Source: Dysgonomonas sp. UBA7710 (lineage in GTDB: Bacteria > Bacteroidota > Bacteroidia > Bacteroidales > Dysgonomonadaceae). From it: a DNA stretch of 64,000 nucleotides. The stretch lies in contig NZ_DLFW01000023.1 in the NCBI RefSeq assembly GCF_002482385.1, forward strand, positions 62,001-126,000, given 5' to 3'. Shown one piece after another: positions 51,961 to 61,600 of this stretch (positions are counted from its first letter, which is position 1; the number at the start of each line of letters is the position of its first letter). Under the pieces are notes generated by a model that saw nothing but the letters and a program-made list of their open reading frames with translations, was not told the DNA's origin and did no database searches. Position numbers and translations under genes: made by a program.

Positions 51961-51968
51961 TATCTTTG
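51961..51968 (+). promoter_or_regulatory. -7 box TATCTTTG of the small membrane protein
   Basis: Exact TAnnTTTG consensus 40 bp before the GTG start. No clear -33 TTG at the usual spacing. Confidence 0.5.
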
Positions 51969-52008
51969 TCCTGAGAATATAGGTTTATAACCTTAAAAAC
52001 AGATTGAT

Positions 52009-52236
52009 GTGAAAAGATTATTCCGTATAATATATAGTAAACAGTTCGTAATTGGTATAGGAATTATAGGCTTTGCCCTGCTTTTAAACCGTTATTCCCT
52101 TTTGTTCGACTTTTTCTTTGGGCTGCTTTTGTCGGCAGGAACCATTCTTGTATTGGCCGGCTTGCTATCTAAGTTCCGGGTGATGGATAAATTAAAAGTG
52201 ATTAAAGGAAAGTATCTGAGCCGATTCGCCCGGTAA
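52009..52236 (+). CDS. small two-helix membrane protein, GTG start
   Basis: 75 aa. Two hydrophobic helices (residues ~12-30 FVIGIGIIGFALLLN and ~33-50 FDFFFGLLLSAGTILVLAGLL) with basic ends (MKRLFR ... KGKYLSRFAR). The start codon is GTG, as no ATG is available in frame. A TATCTTTG box upstream and a terminator downstream support a real gene. Function unknown. Confidence 0.6.
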   Translation: MKRLFRIIYSKQFVIGIGIIGFALLLNRYSLLFDFFFGLLLSAGTILVLAGLLSKFRVMDKLKVIKGKYLSRFAR

Positions 52237-52248
52237 GCTATGAAAATA

Positions 52249-52280
52249 AAACCTCCGATATATTACGGAGGTTTCTGAAT
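52249..52280 (+). terminator. terminator after the small membrane protein
   Basis: Perfect 9-bp stem AAACCTCCG (52249-52257) with CGGAGGTTT (52266-52274), 8-nt AT loop. The T-rich side suits the plus strand; no gene lies opposite until 52451. Confidence 0.75.
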
Positions 52281-52450
52281 ATTAGCCAAAGTTTGTTTAG
52301 AGTCAGAAAATCTGATTATTAATCAGGACTTTACAAGTCTATTGTTGATAGTTTGAGGCACAAGATATAAAACTTTCTTAATATCTGCAATATAATAGGA
52401 TAATTTATACATTTTTAAGTAGTTAGAAGCAAAGATTCTTTTGGATAGCG

Positions 52451-53662
52451 CTAATATATTTCAAATAAACGTGTCCTGGCCAATAAACAAGCGCCTATTA
52501 CCCCTGCCTTATCTTTCAGTTTTGATATCGCAATCGTTGAATCTTTATTCACCAGATTAAGCGAATATTTGCGGATCGCTGTTTTTACGGGTTGCATAAT
52601 ATAGTCCTCGGTCATAGATACCGTTCCCCCTATAATGACCATTTCGGGATTAAAGACATTGATAAGCCCGGCAATCTGTTCTCCAAGTTTTTGTCCGATC
52701 TCTTCCACCAGGTCTATACAAAGTACATCTTCTTTATTTACGGCGGCAATGATTTCGTCTAATGTCACGGACTCATCTTTCAATATTTTTTTCGATAATA
52801 AGGAGGAGGCACCGTCATGAACCAGTTCGAAAAGGCGCCGGTGCATTGCCAGTCCCGAGGCTTCGGTTTCCAGACAACCTTTTTTACCGCAATGGCATAG
52901 TATTTCATTGTCGTATATTTTCATATGGCCAAATTCTCCTGCAAATCCCGATTTTCCGGTATATACTTTCCCGTCTATAATGATTCCTATGGCCAGTCCC
53001 CAACTTATATTTACGAATATGATGTTTTTTTCGCTGTTTACGCAGCCCGACAAATATTCCCCATAGGTCATGGCCCGGGTGTCATTGTCGATAGTAACCT
53101 TGTAACCGTTCAATTTTTCACTAAGAATCTCAGCCAATGGTCTTTCTTCAAAATAGAAAATACTGTAGCTATATCCGGATTCAGGGTTTACCCGCCCCGA
53201 TATATTCACATTTACATTCAGTATTTTATTCTTATCTACAGTCTGTTTATCAATGAATGCAAGGATTAATTCGCACAACTTGTTCATTGCTTCAGGGGTA
53301 TTCTGCATCTGATAAGGAATGCCCATCGTCAGGTCTACCATGTCTCCCTTAAAATTAATCAGCCCGATATTTATGGCCGACTGTTTCATGTCAACGCCTA
53401 TAAAATAGCCGGATTCGGGATTTAGTCCGTATAGGTTAGGGTATCGTCCTCCTGTTGTTTCCAGTTTACCGTAATCGTTTATATATCCATCTTCGCACAT
53501 TTCACTGATAAACTTAGTCACGGTAGGTATGCTTAAATCCAGTTCTTTCGACAACTCGGTGATGGTTGAACTTCCATTTTGGATATAATAATTAATAATA
53601 TTCTTCTTGATTAAGGCGCTTTTAGTGCCTCGTTCAATTTCTTGGAGCAGTTGTATATTCAT
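52451..53662 (-). CDS. ROK-family transcriptional repressor (NagC/XylR type)
   Basis: 403 aa. The N-terminal winged helix is at ~12-70 (IINYYIQNGSSTITELSKELDLSIPTVTKFI in part) and the ROK domain at ~80-400, with the complete zinc site CHCGKKGCLETEASG near residue 268. The sugar-site region VTIDNDTRAMTYGEY and the ATP-like IIIDGKVYTGKSGFAGEFGH are kept. It is divergent from PUL 2 and most likely senses a sugar or sugar phosphate released by it. An inverted repeat at 53689-53705 is its probable self-operator. Confidence 0.92.
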   Translation of the reverse strand: MNIQLLQEIERGTKSALIKKNIINYYIQNGSSTITELSKELDLSIPTVTKFISEMCEDGYINDYGKLETTGGRYPNLYGLNPESGYFIGVDMKQSAINIGLINFKGDMVDLTMGIPYQMQNTPEAMNKLCELILAFIDKQTVDKNKILNVNVNISGRVNPESGYSYSIFYFEERPLAEILSEKLNGYKVTIDNDTRAMTYGEYLSGCVNSEKNIIFVNISWGLAIGIIIDGKVYTGKSGFAGEFGHMKIYDNEILCHCGKKGCLETEASGLAMHRRLFELVHDGASSLLSKKILKDESVTLDEIIAAVNKEDVLCIDLVEEIGQKLGEQIAGLINVFNPEMVIIGGTVSMTEDYIMQPVKTAIRKYSLNLVNKDSTIAISKLKDKAGVIGACLLARTRLFEIY

Positions 53663-53688
53663 GTTTCCTGATTTATTGATGTTTTCCT

Positions 53689-53705
53689 TTCAAATAAAAT
53701 TTGAA
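53689..53705. promoter_or_regulatory. candidate ROK-repressor operator
   Basis: A perfect inverted repeat, TTCAAAT-AAA-ATTTGAA, lies between the -7 box (53714-53721, minus) and the start codon of the ROK gene, where bound repressor would block initiation. I see no second copy near the PUL 2 promoter. Confidence 0.5.
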
Positions 53706-53713
53706 CGTTAATA

Positions 53714-53721
53714 CAAATATA
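53714..53721 (-). promoter_or_regulatory. -7 box TATATTTG of the ROK repressor gene
   Basis: Exact TAnnTTTG match on the minus strand, 51 bp before the start codon. Confidence 0.45.
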
Positions 53722-54738
53722 AATAAAAAATATTATTAAATATCCTGAAGCTTGTGCTTATTATTAAAAAGGTATATGTGTTTATTAAATATTTATGCCT
53801 CTAAATTTTATATTAGTAAATGAAATGGTCTTTTATCATAAATAATAGGCTGTTTAATGTTATTCTTCGAATAGATGTAATATTTGCATTCATTAACTAT
53901 ATATAGTTAAAAAGTAACGGAAATCAATTAATAATTTGTTTGTCATGATGAGTGGAGCGAAGTATCTTGCCAGTTAATAGTCGATAATCAACAATATTCT
54001 CTCGCAGAGACGCTAAGGCGTGAGTCTAACCCATCACCATATTTACGTTTATTAACTATGTTTGGTTAAAACCTGACACATCTGACAGTTTTTTCATTGT
54101 TTTCATCTTGTTGTTTTCACATTCGTTAACTATATATGGTTAAAAAGTAACAAAGGTAACAGTATTTTCAGTTATCAGTCAACAGTTAACAACTTGTATC
54201 TCGTGTCTTGTCTACTCGTATCTCATATAACTTTCAACTTAATACTTACTACTTACTAAAAGTAACACATGTACTATGCAAATGTAACACCTTTTGCATA
54301 TTTCTCTCTGGCTACTTTTTCTAAATTTTACAATGTGTCAAAGAACTCTTCTCTTTATCATATTCGGTTCGATGTATTATTGTATAGATAAAATAAATGG
54401 ATAATAGTTATGCGAATCAGTAGTTTAATACAAAAAATATCTTTCACCTTAGCGTCTTTACAAGAGATTTTCCACTCTATTTATATAATTTATTAAAAGT
54501 TTCAATATATTGTTAAATTTATTTCGAACTATTTTTTTTATCTGCTAAAGAATCTTTATTAATAAATATTTTTTTTAATTGTATAGCATTACATTTAATT
54601 TTAATGTTAAAAATGAACTTATATAATTAATTATTTTATTAAATCCTTTGTTCATAAAAAATATTTTATCATATTTGCTGTAGAAATACATGCTTAACGT
54701 AGCTCCTTAATAAACCTGACGCTCTGATACACGGATTA
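53722..54738. repeat. ~1-kb repeat-rich gap between the ROK gene and PUL 2
   Basis: No gene is supported. In order: palindrome TTAACTATATATAGTTAA plus AAAAGTAAC (53893-53918); CGCAGAGACGCTAAGGCG words (54003-54022), whose inverse CCTTAGCGTCTTTAC recurs at 54448-54462; palindrome variant plus CTGACA words (54052-54088); palindrome plus GTAAC words (54126-54162); CAGTTAAC words (54169-54191); the ACTTGTATCTCGTGTCTTGT family (54192-54229); and ATGCGAATCAGTAGTT (54409-54424), matching the end of the 6.1-6.7 kb element. The final 250 bp are very AT-rich. Confidence 0.7.
54126..54162 (+). repeat. AT palindrome plus GTAAC words, copy 2
   Basis: TTAACTATATATGGTTAA is followed by AAAGTAACAAAGGTAACAG. 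Its first 36 nt match the reverse complement of 29488-29523 at 34 positions, 24.6 kb away. The variant at 54052-54088 keeps the palindrome but carries CTGACACATCTGACAG words in its place. Confidence 0.75.
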
Positions 54739-54746
54739 TATATTTG
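54739..54746 (+). promoter_or_regulatory. -7 box TATATTTG of PUL 2
   Basis: Exact TAnnTTTG match, about 113 bp before the DUF4434 start, leaving a leader of roughly 100 nt. Confidence 0.4.
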
Positions 54747-54859
54747 ATAACTAGTATATTATTGTAAAAAGAGAAGATTGATTGTTTTATCTTATTATCA
54801 TAATATAGCATACGGCCGGAATAAATTGTAATTGTAAGTAAATAATAACCAAATACTAT

Positions 54860-55963
54860 ATGGAAACAAATAATCGCAGGGATTTCCTCAAAAAAGCGGC
54901 AATAGCCGGAGCTTCAGTTGCAGCGATACCTGCTGTGGCGGCTTGCGGAGGAAAAACTTCGGATAACAGCAAAACCTTAAAAGCGGACGATTCTATTCAG
55001 AGTAGTCTGATAGTACCAAAAGCGAACGCACTACATATTTCGGGTACGTTTCTGGATGAAATATCACACGATATACCCCATCAGAATTGGGGAGAAAGAG
55101 AGTGGGATCTCGATTTTCGTCATATGAAGAATATAGGGATCGATACAGTCATAATGATTCGTTCGGGATACCGTAAGTTTATTACATACCCTTCCGGATA
55201 TTTATTGAAAAAAGGCTGTTACATGCCTTCTGTCGATCTGGTTGATATGTACTTGCGCCTCGCTCAGAAATATAACATGAAGTTTTATTTCGGGCTTTAT
55301 GATTCCGGAGAATATTGGGATACGGGTGATCTGTCTTCCGAAATAGAGCATAATAAATATGTAATAGACGAAGTGTGGAAGAAATACGGAGAAAAATATA
55401 AAAGTTTCGGCGGATGGTATATAAGCGGAGAGATCAGCAGGAAAACCAAAGGTGCGATAAATGCTTTTTATTCGATGGGAAAACAGTGTAAGGATGTATC
55501 CGGCGGATTACCCACATTTATATCACCCTGGATCGATGGTAAAAAGGCAGTAATGGCGGCATCGGGTCAGCTATCGAAAACAGAATCGGTTTCTGTTCTG
55601 GAACACGAAAAAGAATGGGGTGAAATATTTGATGGTATAAAAGGTGCGGTTGACGCATGTGCCTTTCAGGATGGGCATATAGATTATGACGAACTCGACG
55701 CTTTCTTCGAAGTGAATAAAAAACTGGCCGATAAATATGGTTTGCAATGCTGGACAAATGCAGAGACTTTCGACCGTGATATGCCTATAAAATTTCTCCC
55801 TATCAAATTCGACAAACTGCGTATGAAACTCGAAGCTGCTAAACGTGCAGGATATGATAAGGCCATTACATTTGAGTTTTCACATTTTATGAGTCCTCAG
55901 TCAGCCTATCTGCAAGCAGGGCATTTGTATGACAGGTATAAAGAATATTTTGAAATAAAATAA
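54860..55963 (+). CDS. DUF4434 TIM-barrel protein, Tat-type lipoprotein (PUL 2)
   Basis: 367 aa. The N-terminus carries a twin-arginine motif (NNRRDFLKK) and a lipobox with Cys29 (AVAAC), so it should be exported folded and lipid-anchored. ISGTFLDEISHDIPHQNWGEREWDLDFRHMKNIGIDTVIMI in part, then KFYFGLYDSGEYW, GWYISGEISRKT and ITFEFSHFMSP match DUF4434, a glycoside-hydrolase-like TIM barrel. Candidate acids are Glu in YISGEIS and FEFSH. Substrate unknown. First gene of PUL 2. Confidence 0.82.
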   Translation: METNNRRDFLKKAAIAGASVAAIPAVAACGGKTSDNSKTLKADDSIQSSLIVPKANALHISGTFLDEISHDIPHQNWGEREWDLDFRHMKNIGIDTVIMIRSGYRKFITYPSGYLLKKGCYMPSVDLVDMYLRLAQKYNMKFYFGLYDSGEYWDTGDLSSEIEHNKYVIDEVWKKYGEKYKSFGGWYISGEISRKTKGAINAFYSMGKQCKDVSGGLPTFISPWIDGKKAVMAASGQLSKTESVSVLEHEKEWGEIFDGIKGAVDACAFQDGHIDYDELDAFFEVNKKLADKYGLQCWTNAETFDRDMPIKFLPIKFDKLRMKLEAAKRAGYDKAITFEFSHFMSPQSAYLQAGHLYDRYKEYFEIK

Positions 55964-55975
55964 CAGGACATATAT

Positions 55976-57376
55976 ATGAATTCTTCTATAAATATAAGAT
56001 ATATAAGTTTTTTGTCTGTTGTTGCAGCCTTAGGTGGATTTCTGTTCGGATATGATACTGCTGTGATTTCGGGAACGATAGCGCAGGTTTCCGCTCAGTT
56101 CTCTCTGGATGCTTTATCTCAGGGCTGGTATGTGGGATGTGCCCTTATCGGTTCCATATTCGGCGTTATGTGTGCCGGGATACTCAGTGATAATTTCGGA
56201 CGGAAAAAAACATTACTGGTAGCAGCCGTACTCTTCTCTATATCTGCTGTCGGTTGTGCTATATCTTCCGATTTCAATCATTTGGTGATGGCACGCGTTG
56301 TCGGAGGTATTGGTATCGGCGTTGTTTCTATAATATCACCGCTTTATATTTCAGAGATATCAGTTGCAGAATACCGCGGACGATTAGTATCTCTTTATCA
56401 GCTTGCTGTTACGGTGGGCTTTTTGGGGGCTTACCTTGTAAATTACGTATTGCTGAATTATTCTACAAACGGGGCGGAACAATTATCGAATCCTGCACTA
56501 TATCATATTTTCCATAGCGAAGTATGGCGGAGTATGCTGGGAATGGCGGTAATACCGGCCTTGCTGTTTTTTATTGTTATATTCTTCATACCCGAAAGCC
56601 CTAGATGGCTGATATTGAAGAATCGTGATGTGAGGGCCGGATCGATACTGAAACATATATATGGTTCGGTAGAGTCTGCGGCATATGAGATGAACGAAAC
56701 TAAAAAAGTAATAGGAAGCGAAACCAGGTCAAACTGGCGTATTCTGCTAAAACCGGGTATAATGAAAGCTGTCATTATCGGGGTGGCAATTGCTATGCTG
56801 GGACAGTTTATGGGGGTGAATGCCGTACTTTATTACGGGCCTTCCATTTTCGAAAGCAGCGGCCTGTCAGGCGACGACTCTCTTTTCTATCAGGTGATTG
56901 TGGGACTGGTGAATATGTTGACTACCATTCTGGCGATCTTTATCATCGATAAGATAGGACGTAAGAAACTTGTATACTATGGTGTTTCGGGTATGATAGT
57001 TTCACTCCTTCTCATTGCATTCTATTTTGTTAAAGGAAATGATTTAGGTATACCTGATGTGTTATTGCTCATATTCTTTCTTGCCTATATCTTTTTCTGT
57101 GCGGTATCCATCTGTGCTGTTATCTGGGTTTTGTTGTCGGAAATGTATCCCATCAAAGTGCGTGGTCTGGCTATGTCTATTGCCGGGTTCTCTCTTTGGA
57201 TAGGGACATATCTTATAGGACAGCTTACCCCATGGCTGCTACAGAATCTGCGGCCCGAAGGTACGTTCATTCTCTTTGCGGTTATGTGTATCCCATATAT
57301 ACTTATTGTGTGGAAATTAGTCCCTGAAACAACAGGTAAGTCGTTAGAAGAAATAGAAAAATTCTGGGAAACATAA
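55976..57376 (+). CDS. MFS sugar porter, XylE-like (PUL 2)
   Basis: 466 aa, 12 membrane segments. Sugar-porter signatures: LGGFLFGYDTAVISGTI (helix 1), DNFGRKKTLL (loop 2-3), PESPRWLI (loop 6-7), QFMGVNAVLYYGPSIFE (helix 7), DKIGRKKL (loop 8-9) and PETTGKSLEEIE (C-terminal). Imports a monosaccharide or small glycoside with protons across the inner membrane. 12 bp after the DUF4434 gene. Confidence 0.93.
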   Translation: MNSSINIRYISFLSVVAALGGFLFGYDTAVISGTIAQVSAQFSLDALSQGWYVGCALIGSIFGVMCAGILSDNFGRKKTLLVAAVLFSISAVGCAISSDFNHLVMARVVGGIGIGVVSIISPLYISEISVAEYRGRLVSLYQLAVTVGFLGAYLVNYVLLNYSTNGAEQLSNPALYHIFHSEVWRSMLGMAVIPALLFFIVIFFIPESPRWLILKNRDVRAGSILKHIYGSVESAAYEMNETKKVIGSETRSNWRILLKPGIMKAVIIGVAIAMLGQFMGVNAVLYYGPSIFESSGLSGDDSLFYQVIVGLVNMLTTILAIFIIDKIGRKKLVYYGVSGMIVSLLLIAFYFVKGNDLGIPDVLLLIFFLAYIFFCAVSICAVIWVLLSEMYPIKVRGLAMSIAGFSLWIGTYLIGQLTPWLLQNLRPEGTFILFAVMCIPYILIVWKLVPETTGKSLEEIEKFWET

Positions 57377-57408
57377 ATCAGAAAAATACTATATAAAAAT
57401 ATAATCTT

Positions 57409-58584
57409 ATGGATTTTAAAAAATTAGAGAAGCAGTACAAATCGGAGCTGCTGGACAATGTATTGCCTTTTTGGCTCAAAAACTCTCAGGATAAAGAATA
57501 TGGCGGATATTTTTCTTGCCTCGACAGGGACGGGACAGTATTCGATACCGATAAGTTTATTTGGCTGCAAGGGCGCGAGGTATGGATGTTTTCCATGATG
57601 TATAATAACGTGGAAAAACGTCAGGATTGGTTGGATTGTGCCGTTCAGGGCGGGGAATTCCTCAAAAAGTACGGACATGATGGTAATTACAACTGGTATT
57701 TCTCTCTCGACCGTGAAGGTAATCCATTGGTAGAGCCTTATAATATATTTTCATATACGTTTGCCACAATGGCATTCGGGCAATTGAACAAGGCTACGGG
57801 GAACGGGGAATATGCAGAAATAGCGCGCAGGACTTTCGATATTATTTTATCGAAAGTGGATAATCCGAAAGGGAAATGGAATAAGGCATATCCGGGAACA
57901 CGGAACCTGAAAAATTTCGCGCTACCGATGATTCTTTGTAATCTGGCTCTGGAAATAGAGCACCTGTTACCGGAAGAGTTCCTGAATAAAGTGATAGAGG
58001 ATTGTATTCATGAAGTGATGGAAGTATTTCTAAGGCCGGAACTAGGTGGGCTGATAGTAGAGAACGTGACTATAGAAGGCGAATTGTCCGATACGTTCGA
58101 CGGCCGCCTGATGAATCCCGGACATGCCATTGAAGCTATGTGGTTTATAATGGATCTCGGACACCGTCTCAACAGGCCCGAATTGATAAACAAGGCTGTA
58201 GAGACAACTTTAAAAATGATTGATTACGGCTGGGACAAGGAATATGGAGGTATTTTCTACTATATGGATCGCCTGGGACGCCCGCCGCAACAATTGGAAT
58301 GGGACCAGAAGCTATGGTGGGTACATATCGAGACACTGATAGCATTAATAAAAGGATATTACCTGACAGGAAATCAGGAATGCGCGGAATGGTTTGAATC
58401 AATACATAATTATACATGGCAACACTTTAAAGATAACGAATACCCCGAATGGTACGGATACCTTAACAGGCAAGGTGACGTCTTATTGAGCCTTAAAGGA
58501 GGAAAATGGAAAGGATGTTTCCACATTCCTCGCGGACTATATCAGATATATAAGACAATATCTGAAAACCAGAATGATCTATGA
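57409..58584 (+). CDS. AGE-family epimerase, N-acylglucosamine 2-epimerase type (PUL 2)
   Basis: 391 aa, (alpha/alpha)6 barrel. WLQGREVWMFSMMYN near residue 52, NPGHAIEAMWFIMDLGH near 243, LEWDQKLWWVHIETLIALIKGY in part near 296, EYPEWYGYLNRQG near 349 and GGKWKGCFHIPRGL near 369. The NPGH and KGCFHIPR segments with their His residues match renin-binding protein/N-acylglucosamine 2-epimerase closely. Cellobiose 2-epimerases differ there. It likely interconverts ManNAc and GlcNAc, or mannose and a related sugar. Confidence 0.85.
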   Translation: MDFKKLEKQYKSELLDNVLPFWLKNSQDKEYGGYFSCLDRDGTVFDTDKFIWLQGREVWMFSMMYNNVEKRQDWLDCAVQGGEFLKKYGHDGNYNWYFSLDREGNPLVEPYNIFSYTFATMAFGQLNKATGNGEYAEIARRTFDIILSKVDNPKGKWNKAYPGTRNLKNFALPMILCNLALEIEHLLPEEFLNKVIEDCIHEVMEVFLRPELGGLIVENVTIEGELSDTFDGRLMNPGHAIEAMWFIMDLGHRLNRPELINKAVETTLKMIDYGWDKEYGGIFYYMDRLGRPPQQLEWDQKLWWVHIETLIALIKGYYLTGNQECAEWFESIHNYTWQHFKDNEYPEWYGYLNRQGDVLLSLKGGKWKGCFHIPRGLYQIYKTISENQNDL

Positions 58585-58647
58585 CTATTATAATTATTAA
58601 ATTCAATGAAAAACAAAAGAAATTGCTAACATTTTAACATCGACACT

Positions 58648-61600
58648 ATGAAGATTAATTACGATGAAAAAAGAAAGCGCAGATATCCTAAATTTATATG
58701 GATATTATTATGTGCTTTTATGTGTCTGTCCAATGCTTATTCCCAAAAAACAATAACAGGGAAAGTTACTGACTCTCATCAGGAAGCGTTGGCTGGTGTT
58801 TCTGTCGTGTTGAAAGGCGCGACAGTGGGTACGTTTACGGATATAGACGGTGCGTACAAAATCACGGTGCCTTCCGGTGATGCGTCGCTTGAGTTCTCGT
58901 TTCTGGGTTTTAAGCCTCAAACTGTGATAGTAGGAAACCGCTCTGAGATAAATATCACATTGGTCGAAAATCTGAAGGAACTCGACGAAGTGGTGGTTGT
59001 GGGATACGGTGTCCAAAAACGCGCGCACCTGACAGGCTCTGTTTCGCAGATTACATCTGAGGATATAGTAAAAGCACCAATGCAGAATGTCTCGAATATG
59101 CTTACCGGTAAACTGCCCGGATTGACCAGCCTTCAGCGGTCGGGCAAACCTGGCGATGACGGGGCAACGTTCTATGTACGCGGATTGAATTCGTTTGCCG
59201 GCGGTAATGGCCCGATGATAGTTGTTGACGGAGTACCCCGTACAATAGATAATCTGAATCCGAATGATATCGAAAGCGTATCCGTGCTCAAAGATGCGGC
59301 GGCATCCGTGTATGGTATTCAGGGCGCAAATGGGGTTATCCTGATTACTACGAAATCGGGAAGCGAAGGTCCTGCCAAAATCTTTTATGATGGTTCTATG
59401 ACATGGACGGCAAATACGGCGATGCCCGAGTACCTGAACGCGAGGGACTATATGTACTGGCATAACAAAGCCCGCCAGATGGATGGGCTTGATCCTCTGT
59501 GGACGGCCGGTATTCAGAATAAAGTGATGAGCGATGACCCGAACAGTATATTTGGTCAGACCGACTGGCTGGATAAAATCTTCAGAACCGGAATAACCCA
59601 GCAACATAATATCTCAGCTTCGGGCGCCACCGAAAGAGTAAAATATTATGCGAGCATAGGTTTCATGAATCAGGAAGGAACATTGATTAATACAGATTTA
59701 AAGCGTTATAATGTACGCACTAACCTTGATATTCAGGTAGCTAAAAATTTGAAATTCAGCATAGGACTGTCAGGGGACCGTAGGGATCGGCATTGGCCGG
59801 GTACGGCTATTGGTAACCAAACCGAATTCAGCCCGATCAGACAGGCTATAACAGCCATACCTATCTTCAAGTCCGAATATGACGGTATGAATGTGGCATG
59901 GAATAACGGGACGTACAACAATAACGGTTATGCCGCCCTGACAGAATCGGGTTGGAAGAATAATACCCAATGGCAGCTCAACTCCAATTATAAGCTGGAA
60001 TACGACCTTTCCGGTCTGACGGATGTATTGAAGGGATTGAAAGCATCAGTATTCGCCGCTTATAATTACAGTAATACAACCGATGATAATTACGACCGTT
60101 ACTATGAGGTATACTCCATTAACGGAAATTTTGATCAGGGAGTTTCCGGAGCCAGTGGATACACAAAAGGTAATTCATATTCCAAATCAGCGTCGTGGGG
60201 CGATACATGGATGTTGCGCCCGCAATTTGATTATTCCCGCGAATTTGGTAAACATTCTATAAGCGCTACGCTGTTATTCGAAACTAAAAAGAGTTATTCG
60301 AATACGATGACCGGAGCGGCCCGGGGATTTTACAGTGACGTAGCTGTCGATATAAGCATGGGATTACTCTCCCTTCCAAAAGGTTGGCAGGCAGTGACGG
60401 GATCTCATAAGTATTCTGATGGAACGGCCTCTTACGTGGGACGGCTCAACTATGTGTTCGATAAAAAATATTTGGCGGAAGTAGTGGTTCGTCGTGATGG
60501 ATCATATGTATTCGCGCCTGAGAACCGTTGGGGTACTTTTCCTATGGCTTCGGCGGGTTGGGTGGTTTCGGAAGAAGAGTTTTTCTCTAATGCATTCCCC
60601 AATGTTGACTTTTTCAAAATCAGGGCCAGCGTCGGAACTGCGGGTAATATGGTTAATAATATGCCTTACTTATATCAATCGGAATTTGAGGTTGCAAAAA
60701 ACAGTATGGTGCTTGGAGATAATCCTATTACCCAGCTTTATACCAAAAACGCATACCTTTACCGCGATGTGACATGGGCTTCCACCATTTTGTATAATCT
60801 GGGTTTTGACTATACTATGTGGAAGGGTAAACTAGGTGTGGAACTGGATTTATTCTATAAACGCACTTATGATATTATACAAACTCAGTCTGGAGCTTAT
60901 CCTCCTTCATTAGGTGGCCTTTTCCCTGCGATCAGGAATTCAGGGGAAGTTGAGAATAAAGGCTTTGAACTCACACTGAAACACGATAATCGTATCGACC
61001 GCGATTGGAGTTATGGGTTGAAAGGCAATTTCTCATTTGCCCGTAACCGCGTACTGAAGATAATCAATCCGGACGATCATCCCCTCTACCGCAGTCAGCT
61101 GGGACAATCCATGAATGCAAGATATGGCTTTAAGGCTCTCGGATTGTTTCAGAGTCAGGAAGAAATAGACAACTATCCGATAGCGCCGTCAGGAAACCTG
61201 CGTCCGGGGGACATAAAATATGAAGATGTGAATGGAGACGGGATTATCAGTTCAATGTATGATTATGTAAAAATCGGATACGGAGATGTTCCCGAAATTA
61301 CTTTCTCGCTTGATATGAACCTGTCATACAAAAACTTTTATGCCACATTATTATGGCAGGGTGTTACGAATACCGACTATACACTGTCCGGTACATATGA
61401 TACGGGAGTACTCTCGTCCACGAATTATACAGCTTCGTTCGCCGAGAATGGCAATTCGCCTTATTACCGTATCGAAGGAGCATGGACGCCTGAAAATCCG
61501 AATGCCAAATATCCGAGATTGACTACCGTAAATAGCGGCAACAATGCATGGCATTCCACATGGTGGCTTGTAAACGGTGAGTACCTGCGCCTGAAAAACG

